Shown here: positions 22,929 to 32,700 of the stretch, piece after piece
Layout: every line of letters begins with the position of its first letter
Position numbering within the stretch: position 1 is the first letter of the stretch
Assembly: GCA_009746045.1 (NCBI GenBank)
Contig: RPFO01000213.1
Span: 8,745,814 to 8,809,813 of the forward strand
Reading direction: 5' to 3'
DNA from: Mesostigma viride
Lineage: Eukaryota; Streptophyta; Mesostigmatophyceae; Mesostigmatales; Mesostigmataceae
Length of the DNA stretch: 64,000 nucleotides
The notes under the pieces: generated by a model
Seen by the model: the letters and a program-made list of their open reading frames with translations, nothing else
Databases searched by the model: none
Told to the model about the DNA's origin: nothing
Made by a program: the position numbers and the translations under genes

Positions 22929-25900
22929 CTCGAAGCTCTCGAAACTCTCGAATCTCTCTCTCTGTCTCTCTCTCTCTCTGCCCCCCTCCTTTTCCTGCTT
23001 GCCCTCTTCTCCCCACACACTCTCTGCTGGCCCCCTCGCCCCCCCCCCCCCCCCGGTCTCTGCAACTGCAGCCCGAGGCACTGCTGCTAATCCTACAAAT
23101 ACTGCTCTTTATTTTTCCCGTCGCTCCACAAAAACAAACCTCAGGCCCACGGCGTGCCCGCACGACACGGGGCCTACCAATCCAGCACAATCGGCCGCAT
23201 CAGCCGCCAGACGTCGGTGCCCACGGGGAGCAGCGCCGGGGGGGGCAAGCTGGCACGCGGGGGCCGCCTCTCTGAGAGTTCGATCCCCGGCGACGGTGGC
23301 CCCTGGGGCATGTCCATCGACACCAGGCCTCTGGGATCGCCCGGGCCCGGTAACAGCCCTGCGATGATCACCCCCGGGGAGCACGAGCGGAAAGGCAGCT
23401 GGGACGGTACCGCCGCGTGGGACGCCTTCCTCGACCCCGAGGGGCTGAGTTGGCTCGCGGACGCGCTGTCCAAGCCGTGCGTGGATGAGCTCGAGGACCA
23501 CATGGAGGAGCCCGGCCGGCACCTCAAGGGCGGCATCTGCAACCTCATGGGCGTCGTCATGAATGAATCGTCGGTCGAGCCTCTGGTGCTAGGCAAGGGC
23601 GAGCTAAGGCTTGCAGACAGCAAGGGCGAAGGGCTCGTGTTTGATGCGATCGAGTCACCGTCATCCATGGCGGAGGGCATGCTGTCCCCCGTGGTCAACA
23701 GCCCGGTCCCGTTGATGGAGTCGGCGGTGTTGGGCAGCGTGTCGGGGGACAGCAGCTCGAGCAGCTCGTCGCAGTGGACGCTGCCGCCGCTCCTGCATTC
23801 GCTGGCAGGCGGGCGCATGGCCGTGGTGAACCAGCTACTGGCGACCACGCTGGGAAGGTGAGTGAGGGCCGGTGCCGTGTGTGATGGGTGACTGGGAAGT
23901 TAGGCGGGGGAGGGGGGGTTATAGCCTCGCACAGGCAATCATGTCAGTAGGACGTCAATTTTGTATAGCCAGGACCGTCGCCAGTGTTTGGGAGACAGCT
24001 TTTCTTGACCCCTTCATCTTTCTAGCATTTTCTTTCCCAGCTGCTTTCACTATCTCTTTTCCCCCTTCCCCTTTCCTCAAGCCCTCTCGCTTTCTTCTTT
24101 TAGGTTATGGCACCGTCTTGGGGTGATGTGTCCACGTGGGCGTTGTGTGGACTCATACAGATCCAGTTTACTTTTTTTGCCGTTTTCTTTCTGCCCAGGG
24201 CGAGCAAATTGGATCAGGATGGGGTATGATTCGCATTTTCAGCCACCAAGCTCCAAACTGTGCCCATCCCCAACCATGGCCCCTACCCTTACTACATGCT
24301 GCCCCAGTCGCCGCCCCTGCCAAAACCGTAACAACACCCCACCCCCACAACGTAACCCAGACCCAATCCCTAATGCTGACCCTAATCGCAACCCAAATCC
24401 AAACACCTACATCCCCACCTCAACCCCATCCAGGTGGGAGTTTAACGCGCACGAGCTGCAGTCGCTGACTGGCGGCAAGGCGCTCGCGGTGGTGGTCTAC
24501 GAGATCATCCGCAACGAGCGGCTCGTCCACAAGCTGGGGCTTGACCTGCGCCGCCTCCAGGGCTTCCTACTCGCGCTTAACGCCGGCTTCAACGAGCGCA
24601 ACGCCTACCACAACGGCACGCACGCGGCCGAGGTGGCCAACTCCTTCTACTGCCTCCTGCGCTGGTCCGGCGTGCGGGAGCTCCTTGATGACGTCGATGT
24701 CCTCGCTGGTCTGCTGGCATCCGCGATGCTCGAGTTTCGCCACCCGGGCCGCACCAACGACTCCCTCGTGCGCACGCGGCACAAGCTGGCGGTTCTGTAC
24801 AACGACCAGAGCGTGACCCAGAACCACGCGGTTGCGTCCGCTTGGCAACTCATGCTCGATGACCCGAGCGGCTGTGATTGCGTCGCGGGCTTTCCCCCGC
24901 ATCAGGCCACCCGTGTGCGGTCCCTCGTGCTGGACCTGGTGCTCGCGACCGACCTCGCCACACAGCACTTTGAGGTCCTCCGGCGCTTCAAGCGGCGCTT
25001 CCTCTGCGGCGACTGCCGCCAAGGGTGCAGCAAGACGGGCCGCCACGCGTGCTACCTGAGCTCGCCCGCCGTCCTCGAGGCTGTGAAGAGACAGCGAGAG
25101 AACCCGCTCAAGGGCAAGGGGGGCGGCAGGAGCCAGCGGCCGAGCAAGGGCAGGTTCTCGGATCACGGCGAGGGGGCTGTGGGGGGGGGGTCGCCCAGGG
25201 AGGAGGTGGCGAGCGTATCGATGGCGCCGGAGGGTCAGCCGCACCGCCTCCGGTTGTGCTTCAAGGACCGGAGGCTGCTGCTCATGATGGCGCTCAAGTG
25301 TGCGGATGTTGGGTACGTGCGATAGAAGTTAGAACCCTGATGGCGTACCACGGGTTGTGCTGTAGGAGAGAATACAATACATCCTGGCAATATATATATA
25401 TATATATCATAGGGTTGTACGATGAAAGACTTTACCCTCGTTCTCATGATGGCGATGAGTGTGCGGAAGTCAGGTGCATCCTGTGGAAAATTGTTGACAG
25501 GGTCATACTGCTGAAAAACGATTGGTTTGCGTGATTCCCTTGCGATGGTGATGGGTGCCAAGTGTCCGTGCGCATGTTGGGCACATGTGGAACTGTTGTT
25601 TGCGGTTGAAAGTCGCGGGATTGATGAGGTGGATGCCCAGGCGTGTAGTTCCATGCTCATGGCGGCCTTGAGTGTGGGGATGTTCAGTCCGCAAACAGCC
25701 CCCTATGCATGATCAGGTCACAGCAAACAACCACAGAAAGTAAACGATGGCCATGTCTGGGAAGGGCATGTACCTCCGCTGTATCCTTCCTCCAGAAGGT
25801 GTGCCCTACGCTAGCATTATTCCATGGTTTCACGCATGCTTGCTGTCAAAAGGGACAGCCGGGCACCACGCCAACCACCAAGTCAACCATGCCTGCTCAT

Positions 25901-28231
25901 TTGTACTGCATTCATGGCACTGATGGCTGCTGGATGTGTGCTGCCATACTCCTCCCTCTCTCCCCTTCCCCCCCCCCCCCCCCCCCCTCCTGTGCCCCCC
26001 TCCCTTCCCCCCTGCCACCTTCCGCCTACCCCCCTTCCCCACGCTACATTGCTCCCCAACCATGTGGTTACAGCCACCTGGCCAAGATCGGCCCCCTCCA
26101 CCGCAAGTGGGCGATCCAGCAACACTCCGAGCTGCAGAGGCAGGGCCAGCTAGAGCATGGGCTGGGCCTGAAACCATCACCTTTCTCCGACCCCACCACC
26201 AACGACCCGACGCAGCAAGGCGCGTCGCTCTACAACCATCTAGACGATGACTTCCAGCAGCCGTCACCTCAGCAACCGCATCCATATTCGCAGCGCAAGG
26301 ATGGCGTGGGCACAGGGGCGCCCTCGGCGGCAGCGGGGCACACACACTCGTTGCCCCATCCACCTCCAGGGAGCCCTACTCCGCACTGGCGGACGCCCGG
26401 GCCCATCCTGCCGGCGCCGCAGCTGCCCCCCCTCGCGCTCGATACCGCCTTCCCCCCCTCGGTCAAGGTCAGCACGAACCCGATGTATCATCATACGCGC
26501 ACGCTGTCGGACTCGGACAGCGTGCTCTCGGGCAGCCTCGTCGCGTCACCCTACGCGAGCAGGGCATCCCACGACGGCGTGGTCCCTCCCTCGGGCGACA
26601 TCCTGAGCGGATCTGGGAACGATTCGACGTCCTCACTCCCCCCGGAGCTGAACCTTCACTCAGCCACGGCGGCGCCCTCTGTGTCTGAGACAGCCAGCCT
26701 GGCCGCCGGCACTGGCACTGGCAGCGTGATTGTGTCTCCCCCCTCGCCCACGCCCCCTCTCTCGACCTCGCTCGCCCGTTTCCAGATGTCGTTCTTTGCG
26801 TTCGTCGGCCTCCCCCTGTTCAAGGCCTGGTCAGCCGCGTTCGAGGCGCACGAGAGCACGTCGGGGCGCGAGGTCATGGACAACCTAATGGACAACTACA
26901 ACACATGGCTGCGGCTCGTGGAGGTCTCCGCGGCGCACGATGGCGCCCATGCAGGGCAGCCCCAAGGAAACCGACGCGTGTCCCTGGAAACTCACCACGG
27001 GAGCATGACCATGCATCACGGGGGCAACAACGTCGCCTTGGGGGGCCCACCTGGCGGGCTGATTGACCATCCGGCGGCCCACGTGATGGGCCGGATCCAC
27101 GTGCCGGCGTCCAGCTCAAGCAAGTCCCAGCATTCCTCGCTCCACTCCATCCATCCGGAGATCAAGGACCTGTTGGAGACCGCCCACAGCCGTGACGGCA
27201 GCGAGAATGGCCATGGGAACGGCCATGCCCTCACGGGGGACAGATCCAGCAGTTCCCCATTTGATGCCCCTTTCCTGGTCCCTGGGGCGACCATGTCGAA
27301 CACCGAGGGGGACCACTCGGCCCTCTCCTCGCCCACGTATACCCCCCGCGGCGCCGCATACCAACGCAGCCTGAGCAGCGTCAAGATCATGATGTCGCTC
27401 TCACGGCCCGGGACGCCCCGCCAGGTGCCCCTTCCGGGGCCGCCGCAGGCTCCGGGCTACACGCCGCTGCCCCCACAGGCGCATTCGCCCACGCAGCCCC
27501 CGGCGCCGCCCCCGCCCTTATCCCACCGCGGTGCCACCCGGAGCGAAGGGAGCCGCCTCATGCCAGCTGTCCCGCTGTCGCTCGACACGACCGCGCTCCC
27601 GGGGCCAAAGGGCTCCATCACCCCGATCCCGGATGCGAGCAGTCTCTACATGCACGGGACGCCCAACGGGATCTACCCCGCTGCTCTCCCCCCCCACCTG
27701 CGTCTCCGCACCACGGGTGGGGCCACCGCGAGTGCTGACCTCGGCTCTCCGACCGGGTATTTCGATGGCAAGGCCTCTGGTGCCCCTGGGTGGGTCCCTG
27801 CGCGCGGCCCCTACGCGGCGGTGGAGGGCGATGACGCGCTCTCGGTGGAGGACAGCAACCGCAACGAGGAGGATTCCCCCCTGGCCGCCTTCAGTGAGCG
27901 GAGCGTCTCGTCCTGGGTGGACGCGCTCCCTGGTAGCGGGACCGGGCGGCACCGCAAGGCTAGCAGTAGTGGCGGGAACGGGGCGGGCGGTAGCAACGGG
28001 GCCCCAGTATCTGAGGCCAAGCCGGGCGGACGGCATGGCGGCACGGGCGCTTTGTCCAAGATCCGGAACAAGCTGTCCAAGCTGCCCTCGGCGGACAAGC
28101 GGAAAGGCCTCGGGATGGTATCTGCACCGTCGGAGGCATCGCTTGTGCAGGACAACAATGGGGAGAGGCCCCAGGACTCGAGCGTGGCGCTGGATGACAT
28201 GGAGAATGGGGACCTGGGCCGTATGGCATAA
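17519..28231 (+). CDS. Transmembrane 3',5'-cyclic nucleotide phosphodiesterase-family protein (5' incomplete, possible pseudo-enzyme)
   Basis: Recognised exons: 17519-17836, 19895-20329, 22503-22664, 23145-23857, 24434-25312, 26074-28231. Joined phases agree and give 1554 residues plus stop; the start lies upstream and is unidentified. Known families: a PDEase_I catalytic domain hydrolyses cAMP/cGMP with two metals, and six-helix membrane PDEs occur in protists. Seen: about six hydrophobic segments (residues 1-220), a polar linker, then the PDE core (about 575-1120). The core has [10 protein letters not shown] (602-606 region), YNDQSV, KCADVG, and the purine-clamp glutamine in [11 protein letters not shown] (about 1073). 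The metal-ligand HD of the usual HDxxHPG is Leu-Glu (LEFRHPG, 642-643). A ~190-residue low-complexity insert precedes the glutamine, and a ~430-residue Ser/Pro/Gly tail follows. I infer a membrane cyclic-nucleotide binder or atypical PDE. Confidence 0.82.
17968..18045. repeat. 25-bp tandem repeat, three copies
   Basis: The unit is AACGTTACATTGTGCTGGAT followed by GCTTG, within the first recognised intron of the PDE gene. The rest of that intron (18046-19894) shows no convincing exon. Confidence 0.85.
19895..20329 (+). CDS. PDE exon: second group of membrane helices
   Basis: Acceptor CCCGCAG, donor GTACGT, phase 0/0, 145 codons. Hydrophobic segments lie around [37 protein letters not shown] and [14 protein letters not shown]. 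The last is followed by charged RERSERKHF, which likely marks the cytoplasmic boundary. The last 20 exon bases are the first unit of a 31-bp tandem repeat that continues into the intron. Confidence 0.75.
20310..20557 (+). repeat. 31-bp minisatellite seeded on an exon-intron junction
   Basis: Eight consecutive 31-bp units of the form AGGATGAATGGCGGAGAAGG followed by GTGGGTTTGCT. The first unit spans the exon end (20310-20329) and donor GTACGT. Most units keep a GT at the donor position. Confidence 0.92.
21558..21795. repeat. 76-bp tandem repeat
   Basis: Three full units and a partial fourth beginning AACAAGTAGGCTTC and containing TATATCACATCTGTATCACA, inside a PDE intron. Confidence 0.88.
22232..22440. 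repeat. (CGCCT)n pentanucleotide repeat
   Basis: About 40 near-perfect CGCCT units, pyrimidine-rich on the sense strand. They end about 60 bases before the acceptor at 22500-22502. Confidence 0.95.
22503..22664 (+). CDS. PDE exon: linker helix
   Basis: Encodes a short amphipathic stretch, [16 protein letters not shown] and [20 protein letters not shown]. The acceptor is either CAG (22500) or the adjacent GAG (22502). Only the latter keeps phase with the previous exon ending at 20329; the CAG would require that exon to end at a GT four bases later. Donor GTAGGT. Confidence 0.6.
22836..22927. repeat. (CT)n then (GT)n microsatellite
   Basis: Compound dinucleotide repeat in the PDE intron between 22664 and 23145, followed by further CT-rich sequence and a C-run before the acceptor. 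Confidence 0.95.
23145..23857 (+). CDS. PDE exon: Ser/Gly-rich linker to catalytic domain
   Basis: Acceptor CCTCAG, donor GTGAGT, phase 0 to 2. Low-complexity polar sequence leads to a structured end containing [17 protein letters not shown]. The final AG joins the first G of the next exon to give the Arg of [10 protein letters not shown]. Confidence 0.75.
24434..25312 (+). CDS. PDE exon: N-terminal two-thirds of catalytic domain
   Basis: Encodes [18 protein letters not shown] (His general acid and first metal His), [17 protein letters not shown] (degenerate HD motif, L-E at 24729-24734), [14 protein letters not shown], and MALKCADVG (metal Asp). A Cys cluster with spacing CxxC-x3-C-x7-C (25005-25055 region) sits in an insert of about 90 residues before the last motif. 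It is not standard for PDEs and could be a small zinc site. Confidence 0.88.
26074..28231 (+). CDS. PDE exon: end of catalytic domain plus disordered C-terminal tail
   Basis: Acceptor GTTACAG; the first base completes the Gly of [17 protein letters not shown]...[19 protein letters not shown] matches the post-ADxSN region of PDEs. After the low-complexity insert, [18 protein letters not shown] and [11 protein letters not shown] complete the fold. The remainder is Ser/Pro/Gly-rich with a basic segment KIRNKLSKL near the end. Stop TAA at 28229-28231. Confidence 0.85.
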
Positions 28232-28293
28232 AGGAGGAGGGGAGGAGGAGGAATGGGAGCGTGCGGGGGTCGAGGAGGAGGGCACCTGTGTCC

Positions 28294-28298
28294 TGTAA
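28294..28298 (+). terminator. Candidate poly(A) signal TGTAA of the PDE gene
   Basis: TGTAA lies 63 bases after the stop codon, with a second at 28344-28348. TGTAA is the usual poly(A) signal of chlorophyte nuclear genes. Confidence 0.45.
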
Positions 28299-28348
28299 TG
28301 TACAGCTTTTACTGTCCTGGCGCGCACTGGTTACTGCGCTTGCTGTAA

Positions 28349-29677
28349 GCAGGAGCAAGGAGGAGGGGCTGGGAGCAAGGAGGAGGAAGGAGGGAGGAAA
28401 AGGGGGGGTGTATAGGGAAGGAATGCTTCAAAGGAGGACTGTGGGCCTTGTGATGTGCATCCATCGTGGTCCCTTAAGGGAGGTGATCCTTGTCACACTT
28501 GGCATGTGCCTAGGTCCCACGGGGGTGGCCCCAAGTGCATGCGGAAGCGAGTTGACGCTGCCGTTGCCTGGGCCTGCCCATTCCTGGGGGTAGTGTATCC
28601 TGCAAATGGCAGGGTGACAAGATGGTCAAAACTAGGCTCGCGCCCCGACGGCGTGATCAGAACGGGAGATGCTGAGAATTTGTCGGGGTTGCTTGTGGTT
28701 GAAGTGCTTGGCGCAATATATTCGAATTTATAGAAGCTAGAAGGTGGAGGGCCAATCGTTCCTGTGTCCTCCCACGGCCAGGTCCTGATGAGCACTTTGA
28801 TGTATTTATGACGAACAGTGTTGGCTGATTCTCTAAGAAATTGCACATGTTCATGGCTAACTGTCTTGATGGCCAACAGTCTTGATGGCCAGGTGCCTGC
28901 ATGGTGGTAGCCCAACAGGGTATAATTGATACTTGTATTTCTGGTATAGGTTTCCCAGATCCTCCTTTGCTGAAAGTATTTGGTACCGTTCTGCACATGG
29001 GAAATGCATGTGAAATAGTTTTTGAGCGCTGACCTGCTGGCATGGGCACCCTGAGCTGGTGGCGTGACCCCTAGCGGACACGGATGCATGTTCAAACCCC
29101 TCATGTGATAGTTCTAGTTGCCTATATGTTTACAAATATACTATGTATGGTCCGGATTCTCCCGATTTCTGGCCTGCGCTGGTTGTCTCCTTGATACTAT
29201 GTATGATATTGTTGGCTTGCTCCTTGCATGTCATGGTGTCAATTCTTTTCTTTACGGTCCTTCCTCTTTTTCTGGCTTTCCTGCTGTTGCATGCCGATCT
29301 CATCTCCGTAATTTATCATTCTCAATAAAATTATCTGATTATTGATAATGATAAATTAGGGAGGTACGTAAGAGCGGCTGGCATGCAACATCAGGAAAGC
29401 CCTGAAAAGAAGAACCCTACAGAAAATAAGCTCATGACACCTCTACTTTTCTTTAGGCTGGGGCCAGATCGGGGCAACAATAACGGGGATGATGCAGACG
29501 ATATTTGTTTAAACTTTTGTGTAATTATTTTTCTAATGAGATTAGCGTAGTACTCCATGGCATGCCTTTGCGCATGACACGCAAGTACTTACTTACTTAC
29601 TTATCGGGGCAACAGCTCTAACCTTTTCACACACAGCAGCCCAAACAAAATTCCGGGAGCATTAACCAGAAATGCAT
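28349..29677. other. Convergent intergenic region
   Basis: The PDE and RETICULATA-related genes converge here. No further gene is seen. About 45 bp around 29147-29192 (TCTGGCCTGCGCTGGTTGTC and flanks) match 18566-18602, marking a dispersed repeat. Confidence 0.5.
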
Positions 29678-29682
29678 TTACA
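29678..29682 (-). terminator. Candidate poly(A) signal TGTAA of the RETICULATA-related gene
   Basis: TTACA on the + strand is TGTAA on the minus strand, about 112 bases beyond the stop codon. Confidence 0.4.
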
Positions 29683-29793
29683 TTGACACTACAGTGGTCA
29701 GATTAGCATAAATCAAACTGTGCAACAATTCCCTACTTTGCGAGGGCATGGCTTCGTCATAGATGAATAAGACAAAAAATGACCACTGCCCAT

Positions 29794-32700
29794 TTACTGC
29801 ACGCCAAAATAGCGCGCCATGTCGATAAACTGCTCCCCTCCGATCACGTTGTTGGCAAACCGCAGCACGATCGTGCCACCGTACGAGAGCGGTGGGAAGC
29901 GGCGGCCGATGAACGAGTTCTCCAGCACGCGCTCGAGACCGTTCAGCGTCTGGTACCGGAGGTTGGACGAGACGCCCATGAAGAGTGCTGCGAGGGAAGG
30001 GCAAAGGAATCGGACAGGGCGATATGTCAGCGGCATAGTAGCGGAAACGAAAGCAGCAACGAAGCAGCAGCCAATCAGCGGCCAATCAGCAACCAAGAAG
30101 CGACCGAGCAGCAACCAAGCAGCCACCGAGCAGCAACCTAGCAGCAACCGAGCAGCAACCAAGCAGCAACCGAGCAGCAACCGAGCAGCAACCGAGCAGC
30201 AACCGAGCAGCAACCGAGCAGCAACCGAGCAGCAACCGAGCAGCAACCGAGCAGCAACCGAGCAGCAACCGAGCAGCAACCGAGCAGCAACCGAGCAGCA
30301 ACCGAGCAGCAACCGCGCAGCAACCAAGCAGCAACCGAGCAGCAACCGAGCAGCAACCGAGCAGCAACCAAGCAGCGACCAAGCAGCAGCCGAGCAGCAA
30401 CCGCGCAGCAACCGCGCAGCAACCGAGCAGCAACTGCGCAGCAACCGAGCAGCAACCGAGCAGCAACCAAGCAGCAACCAAGCAGCAACCAAGCAGCATC
30501 CAAGCAGCAACCAAGCAGCAACCAAGCAGCAACCAAGCAGCAACCAAGCAGCAACCAAGCAGCAACCAAGCAGCAACCAAGCAGCAACCAAGTAGCAACC
30601 AAGCAGCATACAAGGGACAGGGCAGTGAGACAATGAATACGAGGCGGCTGGCATGCTAATGCCTTTGCATGACTAAGATCAGGTTTCTGTAAGGAAGACC
30701 AGTGTATGTACACGAGGGGGCATGTGCAGGGCGGCGGAGCAGGGAAAATGCGGGAAGTGCAACCGGCCAACAAAAGCACAGCACGGAAGCAAAGCATATA
30801 TTCTGGGCAAAACGTCCTAAGAGTTCTGCAACGTCTGCTCTGCGTCTGCGCCCAACCGGACTTTTTTATTTCAAAAGAAATGCAGTCGTACTTGTATCAA
30901 TTATTCTGCACAAACGTGTTCGCCTACCACCTCCCAATTACTGCACCATTCAGCGGTTCCATGCCATAAAAATATCAGGATCAGACAGGCGGGAGGGCAC
31001 CCTAGGCAGCTCCCGCGGTTCCATGCCATTTCTCAAAGACAACCGGCCTGGGTCACGCTACGGCATTCACGCATAATGTATCCCGAATTAATAAAATTAA
31101 TTAATTAATTAGACTCGTGTATCCCATTATTATACTCACGCATCGTGTATCCCGCATTGGTGGTCTTATCTGACAGTCAGCACGTGCGTTCCATCACAAG
31201 TGAGCTGCATTGAAGAATGAGCGGCTATTACATAATTGACCAACAAGAAAACCATTTACAACGAACCATGTGAACTGAGCGGGCCATCTCGCGGCCCATC
31301 TCCAATGTGCCCACCCATCCCATGCGCGCCCATCCCATCCGCATGCACCCCGCAGTGTCCTGTTCTGGCCGGTCCACGTCAATGAGAGTTTACTTTACCG
31401 ATGACGCATGCCCATGGCGCTACCGGCCCCACGCGCCCCCCATGCCCTCCACTTACCCCACCCGCCCCACTTTCCCAACACGGCCTGCTTACGCCATGCG
31501 CCCCACTAACTCCACAGTGCACATTCACCCCGCTTACCCCAAACGCCCGCCGTCTTTAGCACGGGTGGCGGCACCACCTGCTTGGCTTCCTTGGCCGGCT
31601 TGGCCCCGTCCTTGGCCTCGCTCTTTTTGTTGCCCGTGAGCGCCCTGCAGGTTTGACGGGAAGCAGGCGGTGGCCATTGGAGTCAAAGGTTATACTAGGC
31701 AATCAAATCTCATGACTGCGTCACGGAGCCTAAATCCTCAATGGAACAGATTGCGGTGAGGGTGGATGGCAGACAGGCTTTTTGGTGGTCAATGTGGACA
31801 GTATGGCCAGGTGCCAGCAAACCACGCTCGCGTCATCATGCGCACCCACCGGCAACGCTTTTTTCCCATGGTGGTCACCCACTATTTGCTGCCTGCCTCG
31901 ACGATGTACAGGCAACTTGGGTTTCCCATAAACGTGGCCACTCACCGGCGCACAGCGATGAATCCGTTGGCAAGCGTCTGACCCGCGCCGCCGCACACCA
32001 AGCCGATGACCGCATACTCCCCGCCCTGCCACCCACATGGTCGCAACATTCCGAGCAGACCCAGACCACCACAAGGCCTCCAAGGGATGGAGAGTGAGGC
32101 GTTGTCAGGTCGGCCACATCGTACAAGGACGATTCTTGACACACGATGGGCGACTTTTGATAAATGTTCACTATTGTTCAAGTACCACCAATATTGCCTG
32201 ATCTACTGGTGTTGTTTGAGTGAATCCAGCCGTATGAGACGAGAATAAGAAAACAAGCTGGGACTCTGCGCCGGCAAACGCCACGTCATACGAGGTCCAA
32301 GATATCGCCACAAACACAGTCCATGACATCCAGCAGCTTCCTATACACCCAAAACATAACTGCCCGGGGGATGCATCCCCCACTGGAGCCGCGGCCTGCC
32401 TGCCCACTTCAATATCACGTCCACACAAGCAACAGTGTGCTACTTGGAACAAAAGAGGAGAGATATGTGAGCCAAGCATGTTGGCGCAAAGGTCTGAGGG
32501 TGGATTGAGTTTACTTTCATTGCAGGGAAAACATTTTGGCTTATTGATTTTGTTGAACCACACCAACTTGAAATAGCACAAGCCACCTTTGCAGAGATGG
32601 TGGACGTCCTCGGCTCCATAAACAAATCACATATACTGGCATTGTGTGACGTACCTTTACAAAGATCGTGGACGTCCTCTGTGCCACTGTGTACGGCGCC

